Part shown: piece after piece, positions 22,997 to 32,892 of the stretch | How the letters are laid out: every line of letters begins with the position of its first letter | How positions within the stretch are numbered: the stretch's first letter is position 1 | NCBI GenBank assembly: GCA_020847755.1 | Contig: JADLBK010000166.1 | Location: 1-45,543 of the forward strand | Origin: Flavobacteriales bacterium | GTDB lineage: Bacteria; Bacteroidota; Bacteroidia; Flavobacteriales_F; PHOS-HE28 | DNA: 45,543 nucleotides | Direction of reading: 5' to 3' | Program-made: the position numbers and the translations under genes | Notes under the pieces: generated by a model | The model's input: only the letters and a program-made list of their open reading frames with translations | Database searches by the model: none | What the model was told of the DNA's origin: nothing

Positions 22997-25900
22997 ATGA
23001 TCGGAGCCTTCAACAAAGCCATCAAGTCCATTTTCGGTGACAAGGCCGCGCGCGACCTCAAGGAGGTGGCCCCGATGGTCGAACAGGTGAAGGCCCGCTA
23101 CGCCGAACTCGCTGCGCTGGACCACGACGGGCTTCGCGCGCGGACCGACGCCCTGCGCGAGCGGATCCGCGAGCGGATCAAGGCGGACCAGGACCAGGCC
23201 GATGCGCTCCGGGCGGAGATCGATGCCGAACCGGGCATGGACATCCATGCTCGCGAGGAGCGCTACCAGCGCATCGACAAGTTGGAGGCCGCCATGGTGG
23301 CCGCCATCGAGGAGGTGCTCGCCGAGATCCTCCCGGAGGCCTTCGCCATCGTGAAGGACACGGCACGACGGTTCAAGGAGAACCCGGAACTGCGGGTGAG
23401 GGCCACCGCGATGGACCGGGATCTCGCTGCCGTGAAGGACAGCGTACGCATCGAGGGAGACCAGGCCATCTGGCGCAACAGCTGGACGGCCGCGGGCGCC
23501 ACCATCACGTGGGACATGGTGCACTACGACGTGCAGCTGATCGGCGGCACCGCCCTGCACAAGGGGCGCATCGCGGAGATGGGGACCGGCGAAGGCAAGA
23601 CGCTGGTGGCCACGCTGCCGGTCTTCCTCAACGCCCTGGCCGGACGCGGGGTGCATGTGGTCACCGTGAACGACTACCTGAGCAAGCGCGACAGCGAGTG
23701 GATGGGGCCGATCTACGAGTTCCACGGATTGAGCGTGGACTGCATCGACAAGCATCAGCCGAACAGCGCCGAGCGCCGCAAGGCCTACCTGGCCGACATC
23801 ACCTTCGGCACGAACAACGAGTTCGGATTCGATTACCTGCGCGACAACATGGCCCATGCGCCCAGCGCGCAGGTCCAACGCAAGCACCATTTCGCGATCG
23901 TGGACGAAGTGGACAGTGTGCTCATCGACGATGCCCGGACACCGCTCATCATCAGCGGCCCCACGCCCAAGGGCGAGGTGCACCAGTTCGATGAGTACAA
24001 ACCCCGCGTGGAGCGCCTGTATGCGGCGCAGAAGCAGCTGGTGACCAAACTGCTCGCCGAGGCCAAGGAGCTGCTGAAGGGGCTGGGGGATGGAAGCATC
24101 AACAAGGAGGCGCAGGAGCGTGGCGGGCTGGCCCTGCTACGCGCCCATCGTGGCCTGCCAAAGAACTCGGCGCTGATCAAGTTCCTCAGCGAACCCGGTG
24201 TGCGGGCCCTCCTGCAGCGCACGGAGAACCATTACCTGCAGGACCAGGCCAAGGAGATGCCGAAGGTGGACCAGGAGCTCTACTTCGTCATCGAGGAGAA
24301 GCACAACCAGATCGAGCTCACCGAGAAGGGTGTGGACCTCATCAGCGGCGATGTGCAGGACAGCCAGTTCTTCATCCTGCCGGATGTGGGTGCCACCATC
24401 GCCGAGATCGAGCGCAGCGCCGCCGCCCTGGACGAGAAGGCCCGTCGCAAGGATGACCTGCTGCGGGAGTTCGGCATCAAGAGCGAGCGCATCCACACGG
24501 TGAACCAGCTGATCCGTGCGTACGCACTGTTCGAGAAGGACGTGGAGTACGTGGTGATGGACGGCAAGGTGAAGATCGTGGACGAACAGACCGGCCGCAT
24601 CATGGAGGGCCGCCGCTACAGCGACGGACTGCACCAGGCCATCGAGAGCAAGGAGAAGGTGAAGGTCGAGGCGGCCACCCAGACCTACGCCACCATCACC
24701 CTGCAGAACTACTTCCGCATGTACCACAAGCTGGCCGGCATGACCGGTACGGCCGAAACGGAGGCGCAGGAGTTCTGGGACATCTACAAGCTCGACGTGA
24801 TGGTGATCCCCACCAACCGCCCCGTGGTCCGCAAGGACAATGAGGACATGGTGTTCAAGACCAAGCGCGAGAAGTACACCGCGGTGATCGAGGAGATCGT
24901 GAAGTTGCAGCAGGCGGGCAGGCCGGTGCTGGTGGGCACCACCAGCGTGGAGGTGAGCGAGCTGATGAGCAAGATGCTCACCATGCGAGGCATCAAGCAC
25001 AACGTGCTCAACGCCAAGCAACACGCGCGCGAGGCCGAGATCGTGGCCCATGCCGGTCTTGCGGGCACCGTGACGATCGCCACCAACATGGCAGGCCGCG
25101 GAACGGACATCAAGCTGGGGCCCGGCGTGAAGGACGCCGGAGGACTGGCCATCATCGGCACCGAGAAGCACGAGAGCCGAAGGGTGGACCGGCAGTTGCG
25201 CGGCCGCAGCGGCCGCCAGGGCGACCCTGGATCCTCCCAGTTCTACATCAGCCTGGAGGATGACCTCATGCGCCTGTTCGGCAGCGAGCGCATCGCCAAG
25301 CTGATGGACACCCTGGGCCTCAAGGAGGGTGAGGTGATCCAGCACGCGATGGTGACGCGCAGCATTGAGCGCGCCCAGAAGAAGGTGGAGGAGAACAACT
25401 TCGGCATCCGCAAGCGCCTGCTGGAGTACGATGACGTGATGAACAGCCAGCGCACGGTGATCTACAAGCGCCGCAACCATGCGCTCTTCGGGGAGCGCCT
25501 GAAGCTGGATATCATGAACATGTTCCACGACGTCGCCCAGGGCATCGTGGACCAGTACCACGAGGCGGGCGACCATGAAGGGTTCCAATTGGAGCTCTTC
25601 CGACGCCTGCACTGCGAGAGCCCTGTACAGGCCGAGGTGTTCAGCAAGGCGGACCGCGACACCCTGGTGGACCAGGTGATGGAGGCAGCCCTGGCCGCCT
25701 ACGGCCGTCGCACCAACGAGCTCGCCCGACAGGCGCTGCCGGTGATCAGCGATGTGTTCCTCAACCAGGGTGCACAGTATGAGAACATCGTGGTGCCGAT
25801 CACGGACGGCATCAAGACCATGCAGGTGGTGGCCAACCTGGAACGGTGCTACCGGTCGGAAGGCAGGGAGCTGTCGGCCAGCGTGGAGAAGTACATCACC

Positions 25901-26371
25901 CTGGCGGTGATCGACCACGAGTGGAAGGAGCACCTGCGGGAGATGGACGACCTGCGCCGCAACGTGCAGAACGCCAGCCTGGAACAGAAGGATCCGCTGC
26001 TCATCTACAAACTGGAGAGCTTCAACCTCTTCAAGGACATGGTGGAGCGCATCAATGGGGACGTCATCGGCTTCCTCAGCGGGGCGGGTTTGCCTACCGC
26101 ACAGCCCAATGTGCAGCAGGCCCAGGCGCCCCGCCCTCCGCAGCAGCGCCTGCAGACCAGCCGCACGGACGTACCCAGTTACGCCGGCAACAGCACCAGC
26201 GCCGCGCCGAGGACGGCCCCGCCGCCGCAGCGCGTCGCACCACCTCCAGCACAGGCGGGTCCGCCGCGCCCGGTGCAGCCCGTTCGTGTGGAGAAGAAGG
26301 TGGGGCGCAACGACCCCTGCCCATGCGGCAGCGGCAAGAAGTTCAAGCAGTGCCACGGCAAGGAGGGCTGA
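22997..26371 (+). CDS. secA: SecA preprotein translocase ATPase
   Basis: 1,124 residues, the long form usual in Bacteroidota. Walker A G-T-G-E-G-K-T lies at about 196-202, and the DEAD-type box [14 protein letters not shown] follows. [28 protein letters not shown] and a Pro/Gln-rich linker come next. The C-terminal zinc-binding tail is [16 protein letters not shown]. It drives preproteins through SecYEG, which is also the first step for T9SS cargo such as the protein at 35658-36995. Confidence 0.97.
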   Translation: MIGAFNKAIKSIFGDKAARDLKEVAPMVEQVKARYAELAALDHDGLRARTDALRERIRERIKADQDQADALRAEIDAEPGMDIHAREERYQRIDKLEAAMVAAIEEVLAEILPEAFAIVKDTARRFKENPELRVRATAMDRDLAAVKDSVRIEGDQAIWRNSWTAAGATITWDMVHYDVQLIGGTALHKGRIAEMGTGEGKTLVATLPVFLNALAGRGVHVVTVNDYLSKRDSEWMGPIYEFHGLSVDCIDKHQPNSAERRKAYLADITFGTNNEFGFDYLRDNMAHAPSAQVQRKHHFAIVDEVDSVLIDDARTPLIISGPTPKGEVHQFDEYKPRVERLYAAQKQLVTKLLAEAKELLKGLGDGSINKEAQERGGLALLRAHRGLPKNSALIKFLSEPGVRALLQRTENHYLQDQAKEMPKVDQELYFVIEEKHNQIELTEKGVDLISGDVQDSQFFILPDVGATIAEIERSAAALDEKARRKDDLLREFGIKSERIHTVNQLIRAYALFEKDVEYVVMDGKVKIVDEQTGRIMEGRRYSDGLHQAIESKEKVKVEAATQTYATITLQNYFRMYHKLAGMTGTAETEAQEFWDIYKLDVMVIPTNRPVVRKDNEDMVFKTKREKYTAVIEEIVKLQQAGRPVLVGTTSVEVSELMSKMLTMRGIKHNVLNAKQHAREAEIVAHAGLAGTVTIATNMAGRGTDIKLGPGVKDAGGLAIIGTEKHESRRVDRQLRGRSGRQGDPGSSQFYISLEDDLMRLFGSERIAKLMDTLGLKEGEVIQHAMVTRSIERAQKKVEENNFGIRKRLLEYDDVMNSQRTVIYKRRNHALFGERLKLDIMNMFHDVAQGIVDQYHEAGDHEGFQLELFRRLHCESPVQAEVFSKADRDTLVDQVMEAALAAYGRRTNELARQALPVISDVFLNQGAQYENIVVPITDGIKTMQVVANLERCYRSEGRELSASVEKYITLAVIDHEWKEHLREMDDLRRNVQNASLEQKDPLLIYKLESFNLFKDMVERINGDVIGFLSGAGLPTAQPNVQQAQAPRPPQQRLQTSRTDVPSYAGNSTSAAPRTAPPPQRVAPPPAQAGPPRPVQPVRVEKKVGRNDPCPCGSGKKFKQCHGKEG

Positions 26372-26391
26372 TCGGCGCCCATCGGAACGGC

Positions 26392-26418
26392 GAAGGCCCC
26401 GGGGATCCCGGGGCCTTC
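26392..26418. terminator. Bidirectional terminator between secA and the TonB-domain gene
   Basis: GAAGGCCCCGGG-GAT-CCCGGGGCCTTC, a perfect 12-pair stem between convergent genes. Flanking T runs are weak on both strands. Confidence 0.7.
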
Positions 26419-26444
26419 ATCCTATGGTATGGCGTCTGGTTCGA

Positions 26445-27143
26445 TCAGAAATCCACCGGCAGCCGCATCTGAACGCGCACCGGCCGCCCCTTTTCACGGC
26501 CGGGGTCCCAGGCCGGCGTGGACCGCAGGGCATCCACGACCTTTTCATCCATCGCGGGATCCCCGCCCTTCACCACCTTCACCTCGGTCAGCTCTCCATT
26601 CTTCTCCACGATGAAACTGGTCGTCACTTGGGCCTTGAGGCGCTGTCCATCGGTCCCGGCCACCTTGCCGCGGATGTAGCGTACCAGTTCCTTCTCGCCT
26701 CCGGGATAGCTGGGCATGGTCTGGGCCCGCGTATACACGATGTCGGCCAGTGGTTCGGGGTCGTACACCTTCTCCGCGAGCGGGCGTCCCCACGCATCAT
26801 AGCGCTCCCACACCCCCGACTTCAATCCTTCGGCGTAATCACCGGAGCTCTCCACCTTGCCATTGGCATGATAGAAGGTGAAGTGCCCGTGCTCGATGGT
26901 CAGCTGCTGGTCGAGGTAACGGCCCTCGGACTTCAGCTTGCCTTCCATGGAATAGGTGCGACCGATGAAGTACTGGCCTTCCATGCCCTCCCAGATGCGG
27001 TAGAACGTGGCCTTGCGGCCGGTGGTGCGCTCCAGATGCTCGTTCAGGAAGATGCGCTCCGGATCCTGCGCGGCCGCGCCCGTCAAGGACAGCAGCACGA
27101 CCGCGATGGTGGCGGAGGACAGGGAGAGCAGCGTGGTGCGCAC
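26445..27143 (-). CDS. Secreted TonB-domain protein with MORN-like repeats
   Basis: 232 residues from a GTG start. An N-terminal hydrophobic segment ending A-A-A-Q looks like a cleavable signal peptide. Residues about 55-125 hold repeats of the YwqK/MORN antitoxin-like type (E-G-K-L-K-S-E-G-R-Y; N-G-K-V-E-S-S-G-D-Y; L-K-S-G-V-W-E-R-Y). Residues about 140-232 form a TonB C-terminal domain with F-I-V-E-K-N-G-E-L-T-E-V and P-A-W-D-P-G-R. With a signal peptide instead of a stable anchor it would be periplasmic, so it may not be a classical transducer. No partner exbBD genes lie nearby. Confidence 0.75.
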   Translation of the reverse strand: MRTTLLSLSSATIAVVLLSLTGAAAQDPERIFLNEHLERTTGRKATFYRIWEGMEGQYFIGRTYSMEGKLKSEGRYLDQQLTIEHGHFTFYHANGKVESSGDYAEGLKSGVWERYDAWGRPLAEKVYDPEPLADIVYTRAQTMPSYPGGEKELVRYIRGKVAGTDGQRLKAQVTTSFIVEKNGELTEVKVVKGGDPAMDEKVVDALRSTPAWDPGREKGRPVRVQMRLPVDF

Positions 27144-27217
27144 AGCGGTGGGTATTGAGGCCCGGATGATCCGGACGCTCCCTCATACGCGCCGTTGGCG
27201 TCAGGGTTACGCAGGCT

Positions 27218-28756
27218 TCAGCCGGCCCAGCCCTCGCGGTCTAGGCTGCGGTACTGGATGGCTTCGGCCAGGTGCTCGGTGCGGATGTCCGGGCTGTCGG
27301 CCAGGTCTGCGATGGTACGCGCCACCTTCAGGATGCGGTCGTAGGCCCTGGCGCTGAGGCCAAGCCGTTCCATGGCCCGCTCCAACAAGGCCTTGCCGGC
27401 CTCATCGATGCGGCAGATGCCGCGCAACTGCTGGCTGCTCATCTGGGCGTTGCTGTGCAGCCCGATGCCGGCGAACCGCCGCTGCTGCACCTCGCGCGCC
27501 CGCACCACGCGCTGTCGCACCTCGGCGCTCCGCTCCGTGCTGCGCTCGGCGCTCAGTTCGCTGAACGGCACCGGCGTCACCTCGATGTGGATGTCGATGC
27601 GGTCAAGCAACGGGCCGCTGATGCGCGTGAGGTACTTCTGCACCACGCCCGGGGCGCACACACACTCCTTCTCCGGGTGGTTGTGGAAACCGCACGGGCA
27701 CGGGTTCATCGCCGCCACCAGCATGAAGCTCGCCGGGTACTCCACCGTGAAACGGGCGCGCGAGATGGTGACCACGCGGTCCTCCAGGGGCTGGCGGAGC
27801 ACCTCGAGCACGGTGCGCTTGAACTCGGGCAGCTCGTCCAGGAAGAGCACGCCGTTGTGGGCCAGGCTGATCTCGCCGGGCTGCGGATGGCTGCCTCCTC
27901 CTACGAGCGCCACATCGCTGATGGTGTGGTGCGGCGAGCGGAAGGGACGCACGCTCAACAGGCTGTCCTCCTTGCGCAGCTTGCCGGCCACGCTGTGGAT
28001 CTTGGTGGTCTCCAGCGCCTCCTCGATGTGCAGCGGCGGCAGGATGGTGGGCAGTCGCTTGGCCAGCATGGTCTTGCCCGCGCCCGGTGGACCGATGAGG
28101 ATGATGTTGTGCCCGCCCGCCGCGGCGATCTCGAACGCGCGCTTGATGTTCTCCTGCCCCTTCACATCGGCGATGTCCACCGGATACGAGCGGCTGCTGG
28201 CGGCGAACTCGGCGGCGATGTCGACGTGCTCGGGCGTCACCGTGGGCGCACCCTCCAGGATGCCGATCACCTCGCGCAGGTGGGTGACCCCATAGACCGT
28301 GAGGCCCTCGACGATCGCCGCCTCACGGCCGTTCTCCTTGGGCACGATCACACCCTTGAAGCCGCTGCGCTTGGCCTCGATGGCGATGGGCAGGGCGCCC
28401 TTGATCGGGCGCACACCTCCGTCCATGGACAGCTCGCCCATGATGAGGAAATCGGCAAAGCGGTCCGTGGGGATCTGACCGGTACTGCCCAGGATGCCCA
28501 CGGCCATGGGCAGGTCATAGGCCGAGCCCTCCTTGTGCACATCGGCCGGGGCCAGGTTGATCACCGTGCGCTTGCCGCGCGGGAAATCGAGGCCGCAGCT
28601 GCGCACCGCGTTGTCCATGCGGTGGTAGCTCTCCTTCACGGCGTTGTCCGGCAACCCCACCAGGTAGAACTTCACCCCCTTGGTGACATTGACCTCGGCG
28701 GTGACGATGGTGGCGTTGATGCCGAAGACCGCGCTGCCGAAGACCTTGACCAGCAT
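27218..28756 (-). CDS. comM: YifB/ComM-family Mg-chelatase-like AAA+ ATPase
   Basis: 512 residues. An N-terminal Lon-protease-like S5 domain is followed by Walker A G-P-P-G-A-G-K-T and Walker [10 protein letters not shown] cysteine motif N-P-C-P-C-G-F-H lies before C-V-C, and a Mg-chelatase C-terminal domain ends the protein. ComM is a hexameric helicase that extends branch migration during natural transformation. It starts five bases after gmhA. Confidence 0.93.
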   Translation of the reverse strand: MLVKVFGSAVFGINATIVTAEVNVTKGVKFYLVGLPDNAVKESYHRMDNAVRSCGLDFPRGKRTVINLAPADVHKEGSAYDLPMAVGILGSTGQIPTDRFADFLIMGELSMDGGVRPIKGALPIAIEAKRSGFKGVIVPKENGREAAIVEGLTVYGVTHLREVIGILEGAPTVTPEHVDIAAEFAASSRSYPVDIADVKGQENIKRAFEIAAAGGHNIILIGPPGAGKTMLAKRLPTILPPLHIEEALETTKIHSVAGKLRKEDSLLSVRPFRSPHHTISDVALVGGGSHPQPGEISLAHNGVLFLDELPEFKRTVLEVLRQPLEDRVVTISRARFTVEYPASFMLVAAMNPCPCGFHNHPEKECVCAPGVVQKYLTRISGPLLDRIDIHIEVTPVPFSELSAERSTERSAEVRQRVVRAREVQQRRFAGIGLHSNAQMSSQQLRGICRIDEAGKALLERAMERLGLSARAYDRILKVARTIADLADSPDIRTEHLAEAIQYRSLDREGWAG

Positions 28757-28761
28757 GCCGT

Positions 28762-29337
28762 TCAGTTCAGTTCACGCTCGATGTGGTCGATGAAGGCGTG
28801 GATCACCTTGATGTGCACCTCCTGGATGCGGTCCGCGTAGCCGTGGTGCGGCACGCGCACCTCCACGGTGCAGAGGTCGGCCAGTTTGCCGCCGTCCTTG
28901 CCGGTGAGGCCGATGACATGCATGCCCTTCTCCCGGGCCACCTCGGCGGCACGCAGCACGTTGGGGCTGTTCCCACTGGTGCTGATGGCGAGCAGCACAT
29001 CGCCCTCGCGCCCATGGGCCTGCACGAAGCGCCCGAACACCTGCTCGAAGCCATGGTCGTTGCCCACGCAGGTGAGGTGGCTGGGGTCGCTGATGCTCAG
29101 GGCGGCGATGGGCGGTCGGTCGTCGCGGTACCGGCCGGTGAGCTCCTCAGCGAAGTGCATGGCATCGCACATGCTGCCGCCGTTGCCGCAGCTGATCACC
29201 TTGGCGCCCTGCTTCAGGCAATAGGACATGAAGGCGGCGGCCTGTTCCACGGCGACGAGGTTGGCCGGGTCGGCCAGAAAGCGCGCAAGCACGTCGGCGG
29301 CTTCGGTGAAGTGGGCGCGGATGCGGTCGTGGCTCAT
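28762..29337 (-). CDS. gmhA: Phosphoheptose isomerase (SIS domain)
   Basis: 191 residues. The SIS core contains [18 protein letters not shown], then S-T-S-G-N-S-P-N-V and G-L-T-G-K-D-G-G. The C-terminal [12 protein letters not shown] helix carries the catalytic histidine. It converts sedoheptulose-7-phosphate to D-glycero-heptose-7-phosphate for lipopolysaccharide. A -7-like box CATCTTTG lies five bases before the ATG. Confidence 0.92.
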   Translation of the reverse strand: MSHDRIRAHFTEAADVLARFLADPANLVAVEQAAAFMSYCLKQGAKVISCGNGGSMCDAMHFAEELTGRYRDDRPPIAALSISDPSHLTCVGNDHGFEQVFGRFVQAHGREGDVLLAISTSGNSPNVLRAAEVAREKGMHVIGLTGKDGGKLADLCTVEVRVPHHGYADRIQEVHIKVIHAFIDHIERELN

Positions 29338-29342
29338 GGGAC

Positions 29343-29350
29343 CAAAGATG
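29343..29350 (-). promoter_or_regulatory. -7-like element CATCTTTG for gmhA
   Basis: Minus-strand CATCTTTG, one base off TAnnTTTG, five bases from the gmhA start; would give a near-leaderless message. Confidence 0.35.
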
Positions 29351-29459
29351 CGGCAGATCGGCCGGCCCCTCCGGACACGGCCACCCGCGACTTGTGATCG
29401 GCGGAGCGCCAGCGAAAAGGACCTTCATCAGCTAACAGGGCGATCATCGCTTGATGCGA

Positions 29460-29478
29460 CCGACGAAATAATCGTCGG
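29460..29478. other. Hairpin between dsbD and gmhA
   Basis: CCGACGA-AATAA-TCGTCGG, a perfect 7+5+7 inverted repeat in the 198-base gap, preceded at 29448-29458 by a weaker TCGC/GCGA hairpin. No T run follows on the minus strand, so it is not a standard terminator; it could attenuate dsbD read-through or bind a regulator. Confidence 0.4.
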
Positions 29479-29535
29479 ATCGAGGATCGGAAAGATGGCA
29501 AAGAGAAGGCGGATCCACAAGTCCACCCCGAACCC

Positions 29536-32022
29536 TCAGCGGCTGGCCCGCTGGTCGAGGAGCTGCATGGCCTCGATGCCTCGTTCCAGGAAGGCCTGGT
29601 ACTCGGCCACGTCCGGGGTGTAGGCCACCGGATCGGTGAGCAGCTCGCCCTCGGGGCTCAGCAACGCATAGAAGGGCTGGGAGCTGATGCGGAAGGTCTC
29701 GGCCTGCACCGTGCTCCACTTGTTGCCCATGGTCACGATGGGCTTTTGCTTCCCCGAAGAGGTCAGGTAGATGTGCTGCTGCTCCTTGGGCAGCTCCTGT
29801 TTGTCGTCCACATAGAGGGACACCAGCACATAGCGGTCCTTGATCAGGTCGTACACCTCCGGCTCGGGCCAGACGTGCTCCTCCATCTTGCGGCAGTTCA
29901 CGCAGGCGTAGCCGGTGAAGTCGAGCAGCAGCGGTTTGCCCGTGGCCTGCGCCTGCGCCTGTGCGGCATCGAGGTCGTGGTAGCAATCCAGGTTGTGCGG
30001 GCAGTGCTTGGGGAAGATCCAACTATAGCCCACGGGCGGTGCCAGGCCGCTCATGAGCTTGAGCGTGTGGAAGGTGTTCGTGTCCGCATTGAAGCGGAAG
30101 CCCATGGCGAGGTAGCCGGTGGTGATGGCGAACAGGGCGGTGAAGGCCCAGCGCAGCCCGGACCGCTTGGTGACCGGGCTGTCATGCGGAAAGCGGATCA
30201 GACCGAGGAGATAGAGGACGATGCCCAACGCGCAAAGGACCCAGACGGCCATGAAGAGCTCGTATCGCACGAGACCCCAGTGCTTCACCAGATCCGCGTT
30301 GCTGAGGAACTTGAAGGCCAGGGCCACCTCGGCGAAGCCGAGCACCACCTTCACGCTGTTGAGCCAACTGCCGCTGCGCGGAAGGCTGTTGAGCCAGCTG
30401 GGGAACATGGCGAAGAGGGCGAAGGGCAGGGCGAGGGCCATGCCGAAGCCGCCCAGGCCGGCGGTGAGCTGCCAGGCCCCACCGTCGGCCGTGAGGGCAC
30501 CGGCGAGCAGTGAGCCCAGGATCGGTCCGGTGCAGCTGAAGGAGACCAGCGCCAGGGTGAGGGCCATGAAGAAGATGCCGACCAGCCCGCCGAACCGCGA
30601 GGCCTTCTGGTCCATGCTGTTCACCCAGCTGCTGGGCAGGGTGATCTCGAAGTAGCCGAAGAAGCTGACGGCGAAGACCAGGAAGATGACGAAGAAGAAG
30701 ACGTTCAGCCAGGGGTTGGTGCTGATCTCGTTGAAGATCTCCGGATTCACCGAGCCCAGCAGATGGAACGGCAGGCTGAAGATCAGGTAGATCAGCAGGA
30801 TGAAGCCCCCGTAAGTGAGCGCATTGCGCAGGCCCTTGCCGCGGTCCTCACTGCCCTTGGTGAAGAAGCTGACCGTAAGCGGGATCATCGGGAAGACGCA
30901 CGGGGTGAGCAAGGCGAGCAGCCCGCCGACGAAGCCCAGCAGGAAGATGCGCCAGAGCGATGTGGTGGAGCGCAGTTCGGCCACCGCGCCCGCCGAAGCC
31001 TTGAGCACCGGAGCGTTCAGGTCCACCTTGGGCAGTTTGTACATGGGCCCGTCCAACACCGCGAGGTCTGAGCCTGAAGCGGCGCCACCGAGGATGGCGG
31101 CACCCGTGGACGGCACGATGGAGAAGGCCAGCGGATCGGGGAACACGCAGGCCTCATCGTTGCAGCTCATGTAATTGATGCTGCCGGTGACGGGCCGCTG
31201 CGGATCGTCCACCCGCACCGTCCGCGTGAACACGACCGTGCCCTTGAACTTCCGCACGTTCATCTCGAAGATCGGATCGTGGCCCTCCACCTTGCCGGCC
31301 CCTTCCTCAGTGGATCCGCCCTCCACGGCGAAGTGTGGCACGGTGTCGAACACGATGCTGGTGGGGATGGGACCGTCACCAAAGGCTTCCTGGCTGTATA
31401 CATACCAGCCGTCGCGCACGATGGCCGTGAAGGCGAGCGCCCACCGGCCTGAGCCTAGGTCGCGGGCGGACAGCTTCCACTGCACGGGTTCATCGCTGGC
31501 GGCGGAGGCTTGCGGAAAGGGCATCGACCCCATTTCCGCGCGGTCGGCCGCCGGAGTGATGCGGAAGTGGACAGGGTCCGGGAAGATGCACGCGCGGTCA
31601 TCGCAGCTCATGTACTCCAGCCGTCCCGTGATGGGCGAGGCCGGATCGGTGAGCGCGACACGTTGGGTGAAGAGCGCGAAACCCTTGAACTTTTTCACGG
31701 GCATGTCGAACACGGCATCATGACCCTCGACCACATGGGCGCCGGTCTCGGTGGCGTTCCCGGCGAGGGTCACGTGGGGCAGCGTGTCGAACTTCAGCGT
31801 GGTAGGCATGGGTCCGGCCTCGCCGAAGCTCTGCTGCGAATACACGTACCAGCCGTCGATGATGTCGGCGCGGAAGATGAGGTCCCACTGGGCGCCCTCC
31901 ACCTGCACCATGCTGATGCTCCAGGTGACGGGATCCGCAGGAGCCGGCGCTGCTCCGCCCGGCAGTTGAGCGGAAACGCTCAAGGCCAGGGCACCGGCGA
32001 GAAGGGAAAGGGCTCTGACCAT
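29536..32022 (-). CDS. dsbD: DsbD-type thiol:disulfide interchange protein with duplicated N-terminal domain
   Basis: 828 residues. Signal peptide (about 1-18), then two copies of the DsbD alpha domain. Copy one (about 30-155) has cysteines 140 and 145, and copy two (about 178-302) has cysteines 287 and 292; both contain D-G-W-Y-V-Y-S-Q and Y-M-S-C-x4-C. The eight-helix electron-transfer domain (about 357-645) has its cysteines in L-T-P-C-V-F-P (375) and F-S-C-T-G-P (497). A thioredoxin domain ends the protein with C-V-N-C (707/710). It carries electrons from cytoplasmic thioredoxin to periplasmic thiols. Normal DsbD has one alpha domain. The start at 32022 begins the signal peptide. Confidence 0.92.
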   Translation of the reverse strand: MVRALSLLAGALALSVSAQLPGGAAPAPADPVTWSISMVQVEGAQWDLIFRADIIDGWYVYSQQSFGEAGPMPTTLKFDTLPHVTLAGNATETGAHVVEGHDAVFDMPVKKFKGFALFTQRVALTDPASPITGRLEYMSCDDRACIFPDPVHFRITPAADRAEMGSMPFPQASAASDEPVQWKLSARDLGSGRWALAFTAIVRDGWYVYSQEAFGDGPIPTSIVFDTVPHFAVEGGSTEEGAGKVEGHDPIFEMNVRKFKGTVVFTRTVRVDDPQRPVTGSINYMSCNDEACVFPDPLAFSIVPSTGAAILGGAASGSDLAVLDGPMYKLPKVDLNAPVLKASAGAVAELRSTTSLWRIFLLGFVGGLLALLTPCVFPMIPLTVSFFTKGSEDRGKGLRNALTYGGFILLIYLIFSLPFHLLGSVNPEIFNEISTNPWLNVFFFVIFLVFAVSFFGYFEITLPSSWVNSMDQKASRFGGLVGIFFMALTLALVSFSCTGPILGSLLAGALTADGGAWQLTAGLGGFGMALALPFALFAMFPSWLNSLPRSGSWLNSVKVVLGFAEVALAFKFLSNADLVKHWGLVRYELFMAVWVLCALGIVLYLLGLIRFPHDSPVTKRSGLRWAFTALFAITTGYLAMGFRFNADTNTFHTLKLMSGLAPPVGYSWIFPKHCPHNLDCYHDLDAAQAQAQATGKPLLLDFTGYACVNCRKMEEHVWPEPEVYDLIKDRYVLVSLYVDDKQELPKEQQHIYLTSSGKQKPIVTMGNKWSTVQAETFRISSQPFYALLSPEGELLTDPVAYTPDVAEYQAFLERGIEAMQLLDQRASR

Positions 32023-32026
32023 GGGA

Positions 32027-32479
32027 TCACTTCGATGCGGCGGGGATCTCCAACGAGAATGGTACCGCGACCGGAGGCAGGCACGTGCGGTCGTTGCACA
32101 GCATGAATTCCACCTCCCCCGCGAGCGTGAACGGTTCACCCGTGGTCCGCTTGGTCGTCGCGCGGAACACCGGCTCCCCGGAGTGGTGCCGCACGAGCAT
32201 GGCGAAGTTGGGGTCCATCTCCTCCATGGGTTCAGGCTCGGAGACCTTCAGCAGGCCTGCGTGGCCTTCGGTGGAGGTGAGGCGGATGACCGTTGGCAGC
32301 GGCCCGTCCTCGCGGGGCAGTTGAAGGGCGTAGAGGTGCCATCCAGGCTCCAGGGTCGCCGTCAGGACCACCTCCACGCGCCCATCCGGGCCGGTGTCCG
32401 CTGAGAACGCCCACCGCGCCGGGCCGGCAGGGGACGACTGCAGCAGGAACAGCAGTGGGAAGAGCACGAGGTGAGGCAT
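32027..32479 (-). CDS. Stand-alone DsbD alpha-domain protein
   Basis: 150 residues: a signal peptide (L-V-L-F-P-L-L-F-L-L-Q) and one domain that aligns with the two N-terminal domains of the next gene. It has the equivalent of D-G-W-Y-V-Y-S as P-G-W-H-L-Y-A, and the cysteine pair M-L-C-N-D-R-T-C (128/133). It lies four bases before dsbD, so the two form one transcript. It is probably a periplasmic thiol carrier that takes electrons from DsbD; the final target is unknown. Confidence 0.8.
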   Translation of the reverse strand: MPHLVLFPLLFLLQSSPAGPARWAFSADTGPDGRVEVVLTATLEPGWHLYALQLPREDGPLPTVIRLTSTEGHAGLLKVSEPEPMEEMDPNFAMLVRHHSGEPVFRATTKRTTGEPFTLAGEVEFMLCNDRTCLPPVAVPFSLEIPAASK

Positions 32480-32495
32480 GGCCTGAAGGGACGCG

Positions 32496-32503
32496 CAAAA
32501 ATA
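32496..32503 (-). promoter_or_regulatory. -7 promoter element TATTTTTG
   Basis: Minus-strand exact TAnnTTTG match 16 bases before the small DsbD-domain gene. Confidence 0.5.
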
Positions 32504-32561
32504 GCTGCCTCGTTCCGGCACGGGACCGGCCATCTTGCCCATCGCTTGCGATCCTGATGGA

Positions 32562-32855
32562 TCACAGCGGCATCTCGATGTCGATGACCCGGCCGAGCGG
32601 GATGGTGGTCCCGTACTTCAGGACCAAGGTGCGATCATCGGCGGACCAGATGGTGGTTTCCACGGCCTTCAGCCCTTCCGAGTCGCGGAACAGGATGCGG
32701 CACTTTCCATGCTCGCCGTTGCCGAGCTGGACGGCGCGGGCCACCTTCTTCTTCAGCGCTGAGCGGTGGGCATCGGTCAACAGCACGGCCTCATGCGGGA
32801 ACCGAAGGTGTTCCAGGTCCTCCTTGGCGATCACTTGGGCGGCGGTCGGTTTCAT
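32562..32855 (-). CDS. Conserved-looking hypothetical protein
   Basis: 97 residues with no signal peptide or membrane segment. Two-thirds of the way in comes a beta-rich part: K-C-R-I-L-F-R-D-S-E-G-L-K-A-V-E-T-T-I-W, then L-V-L-K-Y-G-T-T-I-P-L-G-R-V-I-D-I-E. That resembles small single-domain proteins of flavobacteria that are often left unnamed. No catalytic motif is visible. A weak -7-like TATCTTCA lies 21 bases upstream. Codon use matches its neighbours, which supports it as a real gene. Confidence 0.65.
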   Translation of the reverse strand: MKPTAAQVIAKEDLEHLRFPHEAVLLTDAHRSALKKKVARAVQLGNGEHGKCRILFRDSEGLKAVETTIWSADDRTLVLKYGTTIPLGRVIDIEMPL

Positions 32856-32892
32856 GGGGGCGGGATGGTGAGGCCCTGAAGATAGGCACCGA

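Noticed and set aside
24137..26356. Long open frame on the minus strand opposite secA
   Set aside because: Antisense shadow; His/Leu/Val-rich with no motif.
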